A stretch of 64,000 nucleotides of DNA from Klebsormidium nitens (Eukaryota; Streptophyta; Klebsormidiophyceae; Klebsormidiales; Klebsormidiaceae): the NCBI GenBank assembly GCA_000708835.1, contig DF237169.1:72186-136185 (forward strand). The letters are read 5' to 3'. A program made the position numbers and the translations under genes. The notes beneath the pieces were generated by a model that was not told where the DNA came from, ran no database searches, and saw only the letters and a list, made by a program, of their open reading frames with translations. This document shows, in pieces, positions 48,032 through 59,711 of this stretch; within the stretch, counting starts at the first letter, position 1; the number at the start of each line of letters is the position of its first letter.

Positions 48032-50186
48032 ATGGAGGAGATTGTTGAGAAGTGCGCTTCTTTGATTCTTGCAGGCAGCCCTGGGGCGCTGCTCTCCGCC
48101 GCAGAGTTGCTTGAAGACACGCGGAATGATTCCTGCGGGAGTGAATCTGCGAAGCTTGGGTTCTCCAGGGTGCTTCAGGAGATCTTGGCATACAAGCGCG
48201 GCGCAGTATCAGACCATCTTCTGCAGCAAATAGTCAAATTTTCCGCAGACTCCAACATTGATAGTGAGCTTCAACGCCTGTACGCATGCAAGGTTCTTGT
48301 GGCGCTCACCGAAAGCGAGGCGGTAGCAAAGTACTGCGCAGGAGAGAAGCAGAAAGCCCGCTTGTTGGTCAAGGCATTTATGGAGGCTCAAGCGTACCTC
48401 CTGGAACGGATGCCGGATCAGCTGCGTGGAAAGAAGTGCATTCCGGAAAAGTATTTGGGTCGCCAAAAGGATGGCGACCAGAAGCACGTCTTTTTGAATC
48501 TAGCACTTGAGAACGTCAAGGGTTTCGCGAGCTTCTCCTTTGCTTCGAAGACCTTCCGCCTGGCCCTGCAAAAAGCGGGATTCAAAGGTTTCTTTCCTAG
48601 CCTAGAAAGCCTCCTCTCACGCGAGATATTTAAACAAGCAAGCTTGCAGCTTGTCGAGAAAGCTTTGAAGCACTACTCAGGTCTGATGCGCAGCTTCTGC
48701 CTCTTTGAGAAAAGTCAAAACTGGGCTTTCAACCATGGAATGATACGAGTCCAGGCCTCACTTGCTAGGCTTGTCTCCTTAGACGGAGCTACTGAACGGT
48801 TGATTGATCCTTGGATGCTGGAGGCAATAGAGGGCATCCCAGGCGGTGCAGGTGTGTCCAGAACTGTATTGTTCCGAATGCTTCTTGCCGCCTCAGAGCA
48901 GGGGCTTTTGGACCTCGACAGACGGATCAGAGACAAGAGGAATGTGCGCGCGACGAAGACTGTGCGCGAGCAGTGGCTGGAGTTGGGGAAAATGAGGGTG
49001 CCAAGAGGTACAATGCCCCTGATCGGGTTGGTTCTTGGGGAACTCGCAAGCGTGCCCCCCTTTGCCCAGGCTCTCTTCAAAAGTGCTTTGGGGATTGCGA
49101 AGAATAGAGCAGATCTGGAAGGCGGTAGAACGAGCGAGGCGCCGATTGTGTGCTCTTGGGAAAGGTGCGACGAGGCCGGGTCGGAGGACGACGCGGGCAG
49201 GAAGTTCAGCAAGTGCGCGAAGTGCTCGCTCGCATTTTACTGCAGGTAAGTTTTTTCTGAGTTGAAAGCTCTAAGGGTTCCAGTCATCCAGACAGAATAT
49301 GCAAACAGCACGTTATAAAACTGGATGGCTGTTCTCGGAGTGGTCGTCAAATCCACCGCTTGCGGGATCTTTGCAACCCCGAAACTTTAGGGGCCAGCGT
49401 TTTGTGGACTTACAAAGATGTGATTTACATCTTCATGTAAGCCGAAAACGTTGGAACCACCTGATTTCTATTGTGGTTGAAAAAGTCTTTGCTTTTGCGA
49501 CAGGAGAAGCCTCCACTCATTGTCAGCACCGAGTGCCTTCATTCAACCTAGGTCCAGATTCTTGTTCGGATCCCTTTTTCTTTGATGCAGGTTTCGTGTT
49601 TCAAGCACGCCACTTTTCTGGCTTCATCATCTACACAATCAGAGCATCGGACAGTGTCAATCCACTGGGCTTGCAGACTTGTTCTTCTTTTTATGCCAGC
49701 AACTTGACTGAAACGACTCGGATCTCGTATGAATATATACACTCGAACCCTCTTCTTGTCAGCAAGGAACACCAGAGGCTCCACTGGGCGAGCCACAAGA
49801 GGCAGTGCGGTGACAAGTCTCAGCAAGCAGATCTTCACCACATTACCAAGGTGAGAGCTGGGATAATAATCGGAGAGATTCGCAGCTTCGAAGAGCTGCG
49901 TCAGCTTCGTCCCTTGCTCTAGCAAACTGTTCGACGCAGGTAGATAGCACTGTTTATTGCGAGCGCATCGAAGAGCCGGGCTGTCCTCTCCCCAGACCCT
50001 GCTTGAGTACTCGTCTTGCACGTCCTGATACCTTTCTGCTGTGCGGCTCGTCTCCTTCGGAAATTTGTCTCTGGTGTTTTACCAATATGTGCCGCCTGTT
50101 CTCTTATGGTAGCATAAGAATTATTCGCACGCTCAACACGTACTCTGTTGCAGGTAGACGAAGAAATTGGGAACGAGCCTGAGTAG
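48032..50186 (+). CDS. MYND zinc-finger protein with helical N-terminal region, 3 exons, 444 aa
   Basis: Exons 48032-49245, 49763-49850 and 50154-50186; phases match (1335 bases). Residues about 1-370 are leucine-rich and helical, with no domain I can name (possibly armadillo/HEAT-like). The C-terminus has a MYND finger from about residue 374: CSWERC, then FSKCAKCSLAFYC, SKEHQRLHW, ASHKRQC, supplying the expected Cys and His ligands across the exon 1-2 junction (C-x-G-AG|C). The last exon adds only VDEEIGNEPE. MYND fingers bind proline-rich peptides, so the protein is probably an adaptor; there is no SET domain. Reading through the exon 2 donor at 49850 would give an alternative tail of about 21 residues before a stop. 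The ATG at 48032 is the first in the frame. Confidence 0.82.
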
Positions 50187-50599
50187 CCTGCCGCTCCTAG
50201 AGTGGCAGAGGATGAAGTTTTTAAACAAGCTTTACTGGGTTTGAAGCAGAGAAATTATAAAGAACTGGCGTAAAGCTGTTTGGTTCGTAGATGGTCTGGG
50301 CGCCAATTCAGGCAAAGAGTACAGTGGCTACCAGACTGATTGACTTGTAGAATGTATCATGGTGGCCGATGAGTGTCAAGTATCTAGAGTTCTCCTTGCC
50401 TGTAGCAACCTCATGATGGCTAGATTCGCGCTCCCGGTTACCAGCTAGCCTACTTTGGTCTCACATCGTGCTGTCTGATCTGGTCCGAAGCGGCCGTTTT
50501 CCCACATGAGATCGTCCTTGTAAACAGCTCCTGTCGTACAGAAAGGGGAGTTTTCCAGCCTGGTTGATGCGCGGTGATGTCCTTTTTACAGCTCCGCTT

Positions 50600-51714
50600 G
50601 CGTGCGGTTCATCGACAACGGAAGCGGCAACCAAATCACTCTTAGCATGTGCTGGGGATTATACAGAACCCGGTATAATGGACATGCCAGCTGTATGACG
50701 CGATCCCTACCTAGAGAAATTCAGAAATTGGCCGCGGCCGACTCAATTCCTTCCAAGCACAGAACACTCGTCCATCACGCGCTCATAATACTTCTCGCAG
50801 GCTTCCGACTGCACATGCATTCACACGAATTCCGAGGCTCGCTCGACACTGACTCGGATTCGTCCCTGCATTAGGAAACCGTTCGCATTCACGATCCGCG
50901 TCCCGGGAGCTGTTGCTTGTGATTGACCACCTGTGATAGAACGGACATCCGCCGCTCCCTTCAGTATACGGGACGACTAGCGGGAATCGCATGCATATTT
51001 GATCCAAGCTGTAGCTGGCAACGACTGCACAGAGTCTCTTATATCTTGACTATATATGCACGGAAGCTCGGACGGCTTGCTGTAAGGCGGCCGCCGGAGA
51101 CGCATCCAAAACATGCTTCCACTAATCCAACATGCGTTGTGCAAGCAGAAAGAAGGGTGCGCGTAAAGACGGTGAACCATGTGTACGGCTTGCTCAACAA
51201 AGTATTCCGCCTTACTGTGTGGTATACTGGCCATGACAGAAGCAATCATACGAGAATCTGAGCCACGTCGCTCTTTACAAAACCCAATTACTGTAACTAC
51301 GCTGTCCAACTGTACAGAAGTTGCCCTAACTTTCAGAACATGGTTTGAGATAAGCCAATTACTTTGTTAAAATAAACAGCCAAGCGAATCTCCTGAACAC
51401 CAGATTGCCCGTCCTAACGTTCTTCGTACACAATAATAAGTCAACAAACTGAGAGATGCTTACTTTCTCTGCTGAGAACGTTTTGCAAGGGATATCTATA
51501 AACTTCGCCATACTAGAGTACAACGTTAATTACAAGGGCTCAGCTAAGCTGGGAAGCGAAGCCCTCTGTGGAACTCCAACTTCGAGCCCGTTGCCAATTG
51601 CCTAAATGCCTCTGATTTTTTTCACAGAAAAAAATCAGCTTCAATCTCCAGATCTTGGTTCCAGTTGCGGACCAGGTCGCGCGCCATGTCGAACGGCGAC
51701 CAGGGCTGATCCAC
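50600..51714 (+). repeat. Left arm (copy A) of an inverted segmental duplication
   Basis: This segment matches the reverse complement of 62,368-63,600. Landmarks run in mirror order and spacing: a GTGGATCAGCCC...TGGTCGCCGTTCGAC exon (minus, 51714), GGCAATTGG-side flank near 51,590, CTGTACAGTTGGACAGCGTA near 51,315, TTTGTTGAGCAAGCC near 51,200, GGCTTGCTGTAAGGCGGCCGCC near 51,075, GCTGTTGCTTGTGATTGACC near 50,910, and GGATTATACAGA...CTGTATG near 50,665. The exon-to-frame spacing is about 390 bases in both copies. Divergence is substantial with small indels, so the duplication is not recent. Confidence 0.85.
51612..51638. repeat. Perfect 12-bp inverted repeat over the stop codon of the truncated copy
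   Basis: CTGATTTTTTTC (51612-51623) and GAAAAAAATCAG (51627-51638) are exact inverted partners around a 3-base loop. The minus-strand TGA stop (51622-51624) lies at the top of the hairpin. It is absent from the corresponding place in the intact copy near 62,530. Confidence 0.9.
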
Positions 51715-52190
51715 CTGCAATTGCAAATACGCGGCCCACTTTAGCCGGAGGGACGTACGTTGCGTCACTTGTTGCTGTCTTGGCAGCTTGCCATCGAAAA
51801 GGTAACTAAACCGTTGAAGCGTCAGAAGCAGCAGGCGAATCAATCGCAAGTTTTATCTCGTCTGACATTGTGATAAGCTGTCGGGACGACTTCCCTCGGA
51901 ACGGAGTCAAAAGCACGAAGAGCCCTCTCGAGTCCTGCCCTTTCCCTTTCGAGTCTCAATCTTTGCAGCCATATTGTGACCCGATCTGGCGACTGGCAAC
52001 ATCCTGGGCCCACTGCTCATGCCGACACTCACCATTGAATCACCTTGAGGTCGTCCACTGAGCTCGTTTCGCAAACAGAGGCGACCGGTCGGTCCTTCTG
52101 CACACTCGCGGGCTGCTTTCCGTCGTTCCGCTTGGTCGCCTTCCGCTCGGTCCTGTCCCTGCTGACGAGGGAATGGCAACGTTCCCTGCC
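51622..52190 (-). pseudogene. Truncated inverted copy of the 3' end of the 59.7-62.5 kb gene
   Basis: Two exon-like pieces, 52190-52044 and 51714-51622, join in phase 0. The second starts VDQPWSPFDMARDLVRN, nearly identical to the last exon of the plus-strand gene at 62,368 (VDQPWSPFDTARDLVRN), then diverges and stops after 30 residues. The first piece ends SSVDDLK and may correspond to the end of exon 3 of that gene (GGDDILQE), but it has lost similarity otherwise. Counterparts of exons 1, 2 and 4 are absent; the stop of the next minus-strand gene lies only 269 bases further on. I read this as a broken 3' copy left by the inverted duplication. It might alternatively serve as an alternative 3' end of the neighbouring minus-strand gene. 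Confidence 0.6.
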
Positions 52191-52458
52191 CTGGCGAACA
52201 AGCAGAGACAGCAGATATGAAAATCAGCCTCGCCACAGCACATGTTCCAATCTGTGTCCACTTCTGCAAGTCAAGGATGATGGTGAGCGAGAACAAGACC
52301 CCATGCGCGTTGTCTGTAGACTGAAGGGCGGGCTGATAGAGCGATTAGTCTCCCACCCTGGACATTCAGGACACGGCAGAAAAGTCAAGAGGTGAAGCAG
52401 ACGAAAAGCGGCGTCGCAACGGACAGGAAAGCAAGTAAGGACGTTGCCCACCCTTCGT

Positions 52459-55400
52459 CTACTTGATATCATAGTCCGCCAAAACTATGTTGATTAGTTC
52501 CTGTTCCGACATTGTCACAGTGAAGCCCACCGGAATGACGCCCTTTTCTCCTTCGTATAAGATTGTAAGCCATTCGAGTACGACTACCTACATCCGAGAA
52601 TCATAGACCAGGCTTGGAAACTCAAAAACCTGAGGACAAGTCGGAGGCCTCAGGTTCGCCGAAGGCTGCACTAAGCGCACTTCACAAAAGAAAGCTGCAA
52701 CTTGTGAGTTCTACCCCCACCTTCCTCAAACATAGGCCATGTTAAAATTCTGTCTTTGTGGTACCGAACGGCACAGCAAGCCCCAAATGTTTTGAGATCT
52801 TGACGGCCAGGATCGCGTGGGCCCCAAAAAGACTCACAGCAATAAGGGCGGAACGTTCCCTTCAGGGATTTAGGATACATTCAGATCTAGAGGCACCAGA
52901 GATTGCGAGTTGCTTCAATTGATCGACTCACGTGATTGGTCCTCAGACGGGGCTGTACCGTCAGAGCCGGAAAAAAAGCTTTGCGGTGGCTTTCAACACG
53001 TCTCGTCCGTCGTAAACTTGCAATAATTGAAGCAGATTCTTGACCATCAAGGAACCTCAAGCTGGCCACGTGCTCAAAGATGGAATCCACTATTTTTTTA
53101 AAAGCTCCGGGGCTACTCACTCTCCTTGGCCTTCCCCCCCGCACCAGCCTCGTCCTTGTTCATCCCTGCCTCACCGGGCCCCTGCGAATCGGCCAGCTCG
53201 AACAGCGTTTGCTCGTCCCCTCCCAACCGCCTGCGTTTCACTCCCCTCTGGTCTAAGCGACCACCCTCGGCTCCGGCCCCCTCGGATCCGAACGCCCGGG
53301 CAAACGCCTCATCGTCCCCGTTCTCCAGGCTGCCAGAGGGGTTTCCCTTGGGGTCCGGCTGCCGCCCCTGGGCGTCCTTGAGAGCGGGCTCCAAGTTTGC
53401 CGCCACCGTGCAGAAGCGGCGCAGACTCGATTCGTGCCTCGAACTCTCATCGGAACACCGAGTGAGGCACCGCTCGAGGGCTTCCGGGATTTCGTCGTGG
53501 TGACGGCACACGAGCGCTTCGATCACGGAACGAAGCTCACTCTTGGACAGCTGTTGCATGCGGCCTCGATACTTCCCTGCTCGGTACTCCTCGGGACTGC
53601 AGCCGTTCCCGCAAGGAACGTCAAAGACGGGGAACCAGTCGGGGACCTGTACCAGGGGTGCGCAGAAATGCTGCTCAGAGTTCCACACGTTGTCTTCGTC
53701 TTTACTGACCATTTCCGATGATTGAGGTGCTTCAGAAGAAGTCACTAGGATGCAGAAAACCTTGCTGACGGCCTTTGTGCAATTCTGGCACCCCCGCTTG
53801 AAGTGCCAGAATCCGAACCGACATTGCTTGTGTGAAGTTTTTCCTGGCGATGCACACACCTACAAAAAGACTTGATTGAAAGGCAGAACAGGGCTTCTAG
53901 GCTTCCGCTTGTTATAATGTCCGCTAGGCATTGGAAGAGGTAGGTGACAGTCAGCGGTTGAGGTGACGCTTAGCAGATTACCTTGCAAAGAACTGAACTA
54001 ATAGCCTTTTTCAGGGAAATGCCAATCGTTAAAAGTCCTTTTTAAACGTGGGCTCATCTCGACCGACTCGCCTCCGCTTCCTGCAGTAGACTCCACAAAG
54101 GAAATAAACAAAAGCCCGCGGATTATAAAAGCCTTGTAACACTATTACATGGGCGTCGACCAGCCAAGCGCTGGACAAAGGAGCGGCACCACCTTGAGAT
54201 TGGAAGTCCAACCTGTAATGTTGATGGCTTTTGGTTTTTCAACCATCTGGTCACAAACAGACGGGCCCCAGAAGAATGGTTGATGTTCAGCATTTACCGG
54301 CGTGCGAATCAGATGAACACAAGCAAACTTACAATTTGGTCAGCTTAACCAGGCTGCTATTGTTCACAGCAGCAAGAAAAGAGCAGGAGTGTAGTCGGAG
54401 CACATCCAGCCACGCATCTGCTCTGCTACACGAATGGTTCCTTCTCACCAGATATTGTAGGATGAACATAGATTAGTGAGCATAGAGGCGCACTGGACGA
54501 GAAGACCGATACCCCTTTCTGCGGTGAGCCGAGAGAGAGAGCCGTCCTTGCGTATCGGACTTTTCTGTACTATTGTTCAGCAAGTCAGATAGCGAACGAA
54601 AGAGCACAGTAAGGTCATCTGGTTCTCATTCCTGTGCTGGCTAATGGCCACCCAGATTACACTGTTGAGTCGTCGCCCTTTTGGCCCACTGATGAAAGCA
54701 GAAGAAACTTATCCCAGCCATCCCCGGGCAGAAGCGAGAGGATGTACGTACCTTGCTGCTCCTACTTCTCGGTCCACTTGCTCCCTTCGAAGCCTTCATC
54801 ATGTGAGAGGCAAGTTGCTGAAGGTCGGAGCGCCGCAAGGGCTAAAGAAGCGTGCTAATCTGCTGCAGCTTTCCGTCTCTTGTGAAGACTAACGCTGCTC
54901 TGCACCCAGAAGAAAAGCGCAACTGTTCTAAGCACAGTGGCGACGAACAGCAGTACTAACTTACGTTGCGTAGATTCTGAGAAGCAGAGCGCACCATAAT
55001 CGGATACTTCGTCAGCAATCAGGCTTACAGCAACGAAAAACCGGTGTCTTTTTCTTTTCCTCTTTTACTTTTCCTTCATGCTTTCACAAGGCATCCTCCA
55101 CCAAAGAGAAACTTTCCACAAAAATCAGATGCCATCCTAATGTGGCAAAGAGACGCTTCGATCTCTCTTATTTCTTTGATCAAAGGCTGCGAAAGTCCTG
55201 AGAAGACGGGAGCCAGATCCTCTAAGCAGAATGACAGGTGACTAAATGCAACGTACTGCTGATATACCTTACAATCTGATATGAAAGGACCATATGCGAA
55301 GGGTCGAAGCGACCAATCGGAAGTCAGTCTACAGAAAGGCCAACAACAAGGACGCAGGTCAACGAAGGAAGGCCTCTTTCAACCTTCACGATTCGCTCAT

Positions 55401-58400
55401 TAAGCAAGAAATCCAAGCCCGTCATCGATATAGCTTTTCAAAGACGCTGCCAGCTCAATTCCCACCCGCAAAACTCACTTTGGATCTTCGCCCATTCCCG
55501 GCTCGAAGGGTAATTGTGACCCGCCCTCCGTCCCTTTGCACCAACCCAATCCGTTGGAAGAGAAATTATCCTCAGCAACGCCTCGCTCCTCGCGGGAAGT
55601 CTCAGGCTGCAGAACCCCAGGGACATCGCCCTCCACTTTCACGGGGAGGGGCTCGTGAGCAGTGTGAAGTAAAGAGTCGCTCCTGGGGATCCCCTTGTCG
55701 TCAACCCCAAGCTCCCAGTTGCTCTGCCCCTGCCTAGCAGTACCGTTCGCCCCGTTTCCGGCCTGCTCTCTACTATCCCGCCGTCGCTTATTGCTTCTTG
55801 ACTCGGGCCTGTCACCCCCAGGCGGCAGTTCCCCGTTCCCCCCACTGTCTGTCCCCCCACCTCCGCCTGGGCCGCCTCCAGGCGATCCGCCAATGTTTCC
55901 CAAAGGACCGCGCAGAGCATCGATGACGCCGCACCCAACAGAATAGAGGATGCACTGTGCTGGTCCAACTGGCCTTTGGAGCTGATGCTCCAGTACGTGA
56001 AGTGCGTCCCTGTTGCCTCTGCAATGGACCAAGCTCCAAGAGATCACGGAGTCCAGGTCGGCATCGTCAACCCCCAGAAGGCGCCTCGATGGAGCCGCCC
56101 CATGTTCGATCCTTTGTTCCTCGGGGTTCCACTGCAGTGGGTAAAGAAAACATCTTTGTGCAGGTCATACCATTAGCCAGCATCAGGTGCTTGCAGAAAT
56201 GTACTAGCAAATGCAGCATGCACTGCCTTATGTAGCTTCTTGCACTGTGCATGCCCACAACAGCTTAGAAAGCGGTGTACTTTGTCCTGTTGCTTCCCTC
56301 AAACCCCAAGAAGACTTCTCGCTTGGCAGTTCCAAAAGCTTCTTTCTGAAACGCGGGTATCAGTCTGATCGCTCTTGGCAGCAGAATTCTGTCAGACTAC
56401 ACACAACCTTTTCATTTCCCTGACACGCAAGAAATGGTTCTTCTTTACCTTGCGGTCAGTGTGATGCAAGATGTGGCCTGCGAAGTCGCGCTTGCTATCC
56501 GGCCCTGCAATACCGCTGAGCTGGATGAACAGGGATTGAATCCTTAGCCGCTCACGCGGTGCTGCTTCTTTGACCAGTATTTCCACTATCCGCTTCAGAT
56601 TGCTGTCAAGGGCATCCCCCTGGAGATGGGCTCGGCTCCATTCTGCCGTGCTCCTAAAGCCACTGACAGCGCAAGCCCGGGGTGCCTCCACCATTTGGCC
56701 TGCTGGGTTAGGGGTATCCTGAGCTGCCCCCCCTGCTGTGTTTTCGCGGGGCACTCCTCTGGTCCTTGATCTTCGGACTTGCGTACTATTGACCTCCCCT
56801 ATCAATAATGGGGCGTTAGGAAAGCGTCCCAGCAGGTTTTCCTGCCCAGCCTCTTCTTCTTGATCGCCCTGGCTCAACTCGCCTGACGTGTTATCCGAGA
56901 AGAGTACCTCGGCAAGGGATCGCAGGTGAGAGTTCTGGGGCTCCTGCTGGGCAGTCCCTGAAAGCAAAGGAAGGCGATTGGTTTGCAGGGGCTGCCTGGG
57001 ATGGTCAAAAGTACAAGTAGCTGGCTTGAATAATGATTGGGCCAGTACAGTGGTGGGGAGTCAAGTGATCTTGAACCTAGATTGATGGAGGATGAAAGGG
57101 GTGTAAGAAGCTGTTGGTGGCTGAAGGCTGGCCAAAGGTTGAAGAGGCAGGGTTACACTGCAAAAGGATCTGTCACCTGGCAACTCTTTTCTGTGTCGAA
57201 GGTAGCGGGCAGAAGACAAGCTTGCTCGCTCGAGTCAACTGATACACTAACATACCTCTGCCCACAGCCTTTAGGGCAACAATGCTGCCAAGCTTTTGCT
57301 CAAGCAAGACTCACCCTGGACATGGGGGAGGGTTCGACTAAAAAGGGCTCTCGAACACAGCGGAGGGCCTATGCAAGCAGCATTGGAAAACACGTTGTTG
57401 ACAATGCAGTGCTAGGGTGATAATATCCATTCAAAGCCTCTTTGATAGCAGGAAGTCATGGATGAGCTTCGTTGTAGGAAGTTCAGAGAGAAAGAGAGGC
57501 CTGGGGCCATACCGTTGAAAGTTCCCCGAGTTCCAGTAGCGCCTGCATCTGTGCCTGGCCTTGACAGCAGTACGCCAAAATCCGGTGCGCTCAACTCGGA
57601 GCAGTCGCAATCTGTGTTGTTGACTGTATCAGTACTTGCAGATTGGTAGAATACAACAATGCGCAATCCTGAATCGAACATGTATTTCTCAGGTTCTTTT
57701 CAATGAATCGCAGCTACATGCTGACCGCATCCACAGGAAGCGTACAGGTAGAAAAGAGCATCTTGCCGCATTTCCAACAGCATTCTTTTGAGGCCTTCTT
57801 TTACAAACCAAGGTCAGGTCAAAGAACTGGGCAGCTTTATCTACACCTTAGAAACACTCTGCCGAAGTTACTGGATTGAGCTAGTTTGTGCAAAGAATCG
57901 CAGCTGTTCGAGTTATGACTTTTTACCCAGCACGACATCAGGGGAGGTTGGCGTTGCGATCATGATGTAAGCAAACAAACTCTTACCAGCTTGCAGCTGC
58001 TCCAGGAAGGAATCAATAAGGTTGTTCTCTGTCATCTCCGTCGGCATTCTGTAATTCTTTTCAAAAGCCTTTATGAAAGGTTTGGATCTATTGTGTGGAT
58101 TCTTCATGTCAGCATCCTCTGGCCAACTCCATCTCCCCCGCAGTTGTCTGCAAGGGCCAGACCCGCAGCGCGCGGAGGCTTGACCTATGTGTTTTTGCAG
58201 CGCTTTGAGCCCCTTATCAAGATCGGCCGGCCCCAGCTTCTCCCCTGCAAGCTTACAGACGTGGGCCTTCAGAAAACCCTGATAGATGGACTTGGCTGCA
58301 GTCCGGACACCCCTATTTGGCTTCTTTTTGACAACAGGGATGGGACCCCTCGGATCATGCTGGGAAGAAGGTAGCCCATCAAGGCATCGGTCCTCCATTT

Positions 58401-58494
58401 GAACAGTTAACCCGGATTGAGCGCCTGGGTCAACTTCAGAGCCCATTCCCGAATCCTTCATTGCCATCTCCAGTTGTTCAAAAAGAGTGTCCAT
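52459..58494 (-). CDS. Unrecognised protein, 7 exons, about 872 aa
   Basis: I do not recognise this gene. Proposed exons: 58494-57987, 56957-56449, 56131-55479, 54212-54149, 53859-53121, 52952-52932, 52583-52459; phases agree and the total is 2619 bases. The N-terminus (MDTLFEQLEMAMKDSG...) is followed by a basic helical stretch (SIYQGFLKAHVCKLAGEKLG) and KAFEKNYRMPTEMTENN. Exon 3 opens WNPEEQRIEHGAAPSRRLLG, then ISWSLVHCRGNRDALHVLEH and a Gly-rich linker with an SNKRRRDSRE cluster. Exon 5 has many Cys and His (CRFGFWHFKRGCQNC; VPCGNGC) that could bind metal, then a charged tail with KRRRLGG. The C-terminus reads VLEWLTILYEGEKGVIPVGF...LADYDIK. The 21-base sixth exon is optional, since the model stays in phase without it. 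It is divergent from the gene at 59,712. A nuclear protein is possible from the basic clusters, but no function is implied. Confidence 0.55.
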
Positions 58495-58854
58495 CGCGAC
58501 AGAAGCCTGCTTTGCCCCTTCACGATACAAGTGACATTTCCTTTACTCCGACACTCTGCGTGCGAAGCTGGCTTCCACATATAGGGGTGTTACGTTCACC
58601 CATAGATCCAAATTCAGGGGCAATCTAGCAACACTTGGATTTGGGTTCTGCATTTAGGGCTCCCATGAGGAGCCGTCCTTCTAGCGCCCCCAATTAGCAG
58701 GTGCTCACTCAGTGCTCACTTCTGCCACAATCTGACTCGACGTACCTGAAGGCTAACATGGGTCCCAGCCACTTTGCTTACCCAGGTTGGAGTCGTGACT
58801 CGTGGGGCCGTCGGCGTAGCTTACCCATGGCCGCCAAGATGATGGCCGGCCATG

Positions 58855-58898
58855 GCGACGAGCATCGAGTCCCTAGGGCCTACTAGGCCCCTCGTCGC
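58855..58898. repeat. Nested palindromic hairpin
   Basis: GCGACGAG (58855-58862) pairs with CTCGTCGC (58891-58898); inside it GGGCCTA/TAGGCCC (58875-58889) forms a second tight stem. Confidence 0.75.
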
Positions 58899-59064
58899 TA
58901 CCGAAGTTGATTTCCGCAGCCAGCTGCCAGCTGGCAGCCGTATGGACACACTCCTGCGTACGGTATCAAAGGCCGGCATGCGGCGTATCGCTTGCACGGC
59001 GAGGAGTCTGGTAACGCAAGTGTGCCCTAACCGCGGTGTGCCCTAAGATAGGCACCCGGGGGAC

Positions 59065-59097
59065 GGGTAGGGTTAGGTTGGTGGTTAGGGTGGGTTC
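59065..59097 (+). repeat. Short telomere-like GGTTAGGG stretch
   Basis: GGGTAGGGTTAGG followed by GGTGGTTAGGGTGGG resembles degenerate TTAGGG/TTTAGGG repeats. It is too short and irregular to call a telomere remnant with confidence. Confidence 0.4.
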
Positions 59098-59594
59098 GTG
59101 AGCGGAGCGTGTAAATGTTTGGGTTAGGATTTTTAGTTTGTTTGGTCGGGGTCTACGGATCTTAGGGCACACTGCTCTTACTAGCACACTTGAGTTACCA
59201 GTATGCGGCGAGATGATCTGGTCAAGTTAATGCCGGCATTTGATGCCACCATGATGCCGTCATCATACGGTATGTGGGATCTGGGCACCGTCGCCCGTCA
59301 AAACCATCTGTCACCCGTGAGCCGTGCGCCCGCTAGCGCCAGCTTGCCCATCGATCCTGCGTGGAAGTGGGACTACGTAGTGGGTCCTTGCCACTAGTGC
59401 ATGAGCTTCGAGGACCTAAATCAAAATATGTACCTACTACTACTTCAGAATTCAAGCACAGTGGCGGCCGGCCATGGGCCAGCCAGTGCATATTTGAGAG
59501 GTCACGGACAAACGCTGGCTACAAGAGGCGATGGGGACCATTTCAGCAGTCGATGTAACTTGTAAGCTTGGAGCCTTGAGACATGCGTGACTCA

Positions 59595-59602
59595 TATAAA
59601 TA
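59595..59602 (+). promoter_or_regulatory. TATA box for the 59.7 kb gene
   Basis: TATAAATA lies 110 bases upstream of the ATG at 59712, a normal distance for a TATA box plus a short 5' UTR. It is the clearest core promoter in the window. Confidence 0.5.
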
Positions 59603-59711
59603 TAGCGCATTCAATCGCTTTGTGCGCTCATTCCAACTCACAGGCACACCGAGGCAACAACAGCCAGCACTAGCTGCGCACAACTAGTGCTGCGTCTAGA
59701 ATCTGCCCGCC

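Larger units (their letters stand above)
58495..59711. promoter_or_regulatory. Divergent intergenic region between the two unrecognised genes
   Basis: 1217 bases separate the start codons. It contains a TATAAATA box for the plus-strand gene, a GC-rich hairpin (58855-58898), a telomere-like G-rich stretch (59065-59097) and repeated GGCCGGCCATGG motifs near 58,845 and 59,465. I see no coding exon. Confidence 0.5.

Noticed and set aside
52671-52880. Minus-strand frame with ESFWGPRDPGRQDLKTFG and a Cys pair
   Set aside because: It sits between the micro-exon and the last exon, but no acceptor joins it in phase; it is left as intronic.
54641-54838. Extra exon of the 872-residue gene ending at a GTACGT donor (SHMMKASKGASGPRSRSS frame)
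   Set aside because: No acceptor gives the required phase 2 entry without a stop, although the frame looks coding-like; it may be used in another transcript.
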